NCBI RefSeq assembly: GCF_002464935.1
Contig: NZ_NBYY01000009.1
Span: 248,001-312,000 of the forward strand
Source of the DNA: Candidatus Enterovibrio escicola
GTDB lineage: Bacteria > Pseudomonadota > Gammaproteobacteria > Enterobacterales > Vibrionaceae
DNA: 64,000 nucleotides
Reading direction: 5' to 3'
The notes under the pieces are model-generated. The model saw only the letters and a list, made by a program, of their open reading frames with translations, was not told where the DNA came from and did no database searches. Both the position numbers and the translations under genes were made by a program. Within the stretch, counting starts at the first letter, position 1, and every line of letters starts with the position of its first letter. Below are positions 62,489-64,000 of the stretch, piece by piece.

Positions 62489-63735
62489 CACCTAAATTTA
62501 GATAATAACTACAACACTTGTACTCTAGCGTAAAATAAGAAGTAAACTACCAAAAGAGGGATGATCTTCTCTCCAAGAGAAAAAAGCAGTACTACCATGA
62601 ATTATCATCAGTGGATTGTAAAAAAAGATACCAAATTGCAGCTAGTCTGGAACTGGAGATACCAATCTCCGATATTGTAAAAACAATCAAATACCATCGT
62701 ATCTCAGTTCATCGAGAGCCAAAAAGATACTGTGATAACGGTTTTTATTACCCTAAACTTTTTAAGTTCTATCAACGAATAATTGTAATCGAGCAAGCAA
62801 ATACAAAATACCCACAGATCAAAAATATTTCTTGTATCTGTTAATCAACACGATTGAAGTCAAAGCAAATATCACAGGTACTAACTAATGCAAAAGCACC
62901 CGTCAGCCATGAGTGAATTTAGAGTTTTGTCGCAACCTATAAATGGCAAGGAGGCAAGCTCTATTGTTACTAAAGGCAGGGATAAAATCGATATGGAGAA
63001 AACCTCCAAGAAAAGGAGACAACCCTTAAAAACGCGTTCTCCATTGATGAGCGATCATCGTTTATAGAGAATCAGAAATGATTTGCTAATTGAGAAATTA
63101 ATACAGTTTTAGGTTAGGTATTCAATAAGTTAATTTCCGTCTAAAAAATGGATTTCTTCATAGTTACAAATCCTATTTGTAAACATAATATTGGCAGTAA
63201 TAGACAACTGGTTTACAAGTCATTCTAAACGAACAATTCAACTTATTGAATACATGACGCATCTTTTAGGCAAACATTGTACTGTTGCTATAGTCACGAT
63301 ATTAGAACGTAAAAGCCGTTTTTATTTAACTAAATAAGTGACATCGAAATCAGCATCTGACGTCACCTCAGCAATAATTGATTTACTGATGCCATCAAAA
63401 AGCAGGTCTGTCCGATTACGACAGATAATGTAGAAATTTTACTCATTATGAAGAAACAACAAAATCTTTGGATATTGAAAGTCACTTTGCCCACCGTTTT
63501 AATCTTCATGGAAACGAGGTAAAAAAATTTTTTATGGGATTTTGAGCCAGTATGTGAAGAAATGGCCAAACTTTAAAATGGTCACGAATAGCGATATTAC
63601 CTTCGCTTAAGCAAGGAGTAATCATCATCCTAAGGAATGTTTAGGATTTAAGTATCCTCCCGTTATTTTAAAAGAAATGGTATTAGAAGCGTGGTTGGAA
63701 AGTATTGTATTTCAAGCTCGAAGGCATGCTTACCC
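62489..63735 (+). mobile_element. IS30-family (type A) full-length relic split by a small element
   Basis: The left end CCTAAATTTAGATAATAACTA is at about 62492. 62611-62844 reads the helix-turn-helix N-terminus (RYQIAASLELEIPISDIVKT). Later segments read SIDERSSF, then after the 150-bp insert KHCTVAIVTILERKSRFYL, and finally SDITFA and ECLGFKYPPVILKEMVLEA. Frameshifts and stops throughout. Confidence 0.8.
63114..63263. mobile_element. 150-bp non-autonomous element inserted in IS30
   Basis: Bounded by inverted TATTCAATAAGTT and AACTTATTGAATA motifs, and flanked by a 7-bp direct repeat TTTTAGG (63107-63113 and 63264-63270). Removing it restores the IS30 reading order. It has no coding capacity. 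The ends match those of the IS1 relic at 9866-10497. Confidence 0.75.
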
Positions 63736-63766
63736 ATCTTTCGATTCATCTATTTTAGGAGAAAAA

Positions 63767-64000
63767 ATGTACTTAATACTGAGACTGTTGGTTGTCACGG
63801 TGTTTGCGATTATCATGCTTGTTTTCGGTTGTGGTTATTGTTTATTTAGTCCAAAAAATCCCAAACATGTTCACAGATTTGGTCTTTTGTTCGGAAAGCT
63901 ATCGTATTTATTTGGTATCAAATTGGACTTACGTCAATCTGAGGCGTCCAAAGCAATTGGCACCTTCGTCTACGTTTCCAATCATCAAAGTTCTTGGGAT
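63767..64000 (+). CDS. plsC: 1-acyl-sn-glycerol-3-phosphate acyltransferase, N-terminal part
   Basis: Makes phosphatidic acid at the inner membrane by acylating lysophosphatidate. 78 codons are visible before the window ends. MYLILRLLVVTVFAIIMLVF is the membrane helix, and SNHQSSWD near the edge is catalytic motif I (H-x4-D). It follows parC in the usual Vibrio and enterobacterial order, with IS30 debris between. TTTTAGGAGAAAA supplies a ribosome binding site. Confidence 0.92.
   Translation, partial: MYLILRLLVVTVFAIIMLVFGCGYCLFSPKNPKHVHRFGLLFGKLSYLFGIKLDLRQSEASKAIGTFVYVSNHQSSWD

Overview
The window looks like the chromosome of a gammaproteobacterium of the Vibrionaceae. The housekeeping genes read like Vibrio or Photobacterium orthologues, and their order follows that group: relA next to pyrG; ypjD-ffh and rpsP-rimM-trmD-rplS; bamD beside rluD-pgeF-clpB; tolC and nudF followed by yqiB-cpdA-yqiA-parE-parC-plsC. 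What is unusual is the space between the genes. It is packed with decayed insertion sequences, and several ordinary genes are missing or reduced to pseudogenes. This is the picture expected of a recently host-restricted symbiont in an IS-expansion and gene-loss phase. The luminous-symbiont Enterovibrio lineage is one candidate, but that is inference and nothing here proves it.

Layout. 1-5.4 kb: pyrG (cut by the window edge) and relA on the minus strand; the mazG slot between them is filled by IS debris. 5.4-8.4 kb: rlmD pseudogene, IS6 and IS5 relics. 8.4-16.8 kb: ypjD, ffh, rpsP-rimM-trmD-rplS and tyrA, separated by IS30, IS1 and IS982 relics. 16.9-20 kb: nested IS982-in-IS5, raiA and another IS5. 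20.2-25.5 kb: a compact intact block (bamD, rluD, pgeF, clpB with a sigma32-type promoter). 25.6-29.5 kb: IS relics around a lone NtdB-like HAD phosphatase. 29.6-32.8 kb: yfhL-trhP and an M23 peptidase. 32.8-41 kb: IS graveyard containing a tnpB gene split twice, an intact ISL3-family element with a passenger gene, and IS91 and IS256 relics. 41-46.5 kb: rdgC, IS relics and phoB-phoR. 46.7-50.6 kb: IS relics around bamE. 50.9-64 kb: metK, tolC, nudF, cpdA, parE, parC and the start of plsC, with yqiB and yqiA decayed.

At least ten transposase types are visible: IS982 (about 14 copies or pieces), IS5/IS903-like (8), two IS30 types, IS1, IS6, IS605/TnpB, ISL3, IS91, IS256 and IS630. Only the ISL3 transposase has an uninterrupted full-length reading frame. 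Many copies are nested, so relative insertion order can be read.

The surviving genes cover translation and secretion (ffh, rpsP, rimM, trmD, rplS, rluD, trhP, raiA), the envelope (bamD, bamE, tolC, an M23 hydrolase, plsC), nucleotide, SAM and tyrosine supply (pyrG, metK, tyrA), DNA topology and recombination (parE, parC, rdgC), and stress or phosphate signalling (relA, clpB, phoB, phoR, cpdA). No CRISPR array, rRNA or tRNA gene was recognised.
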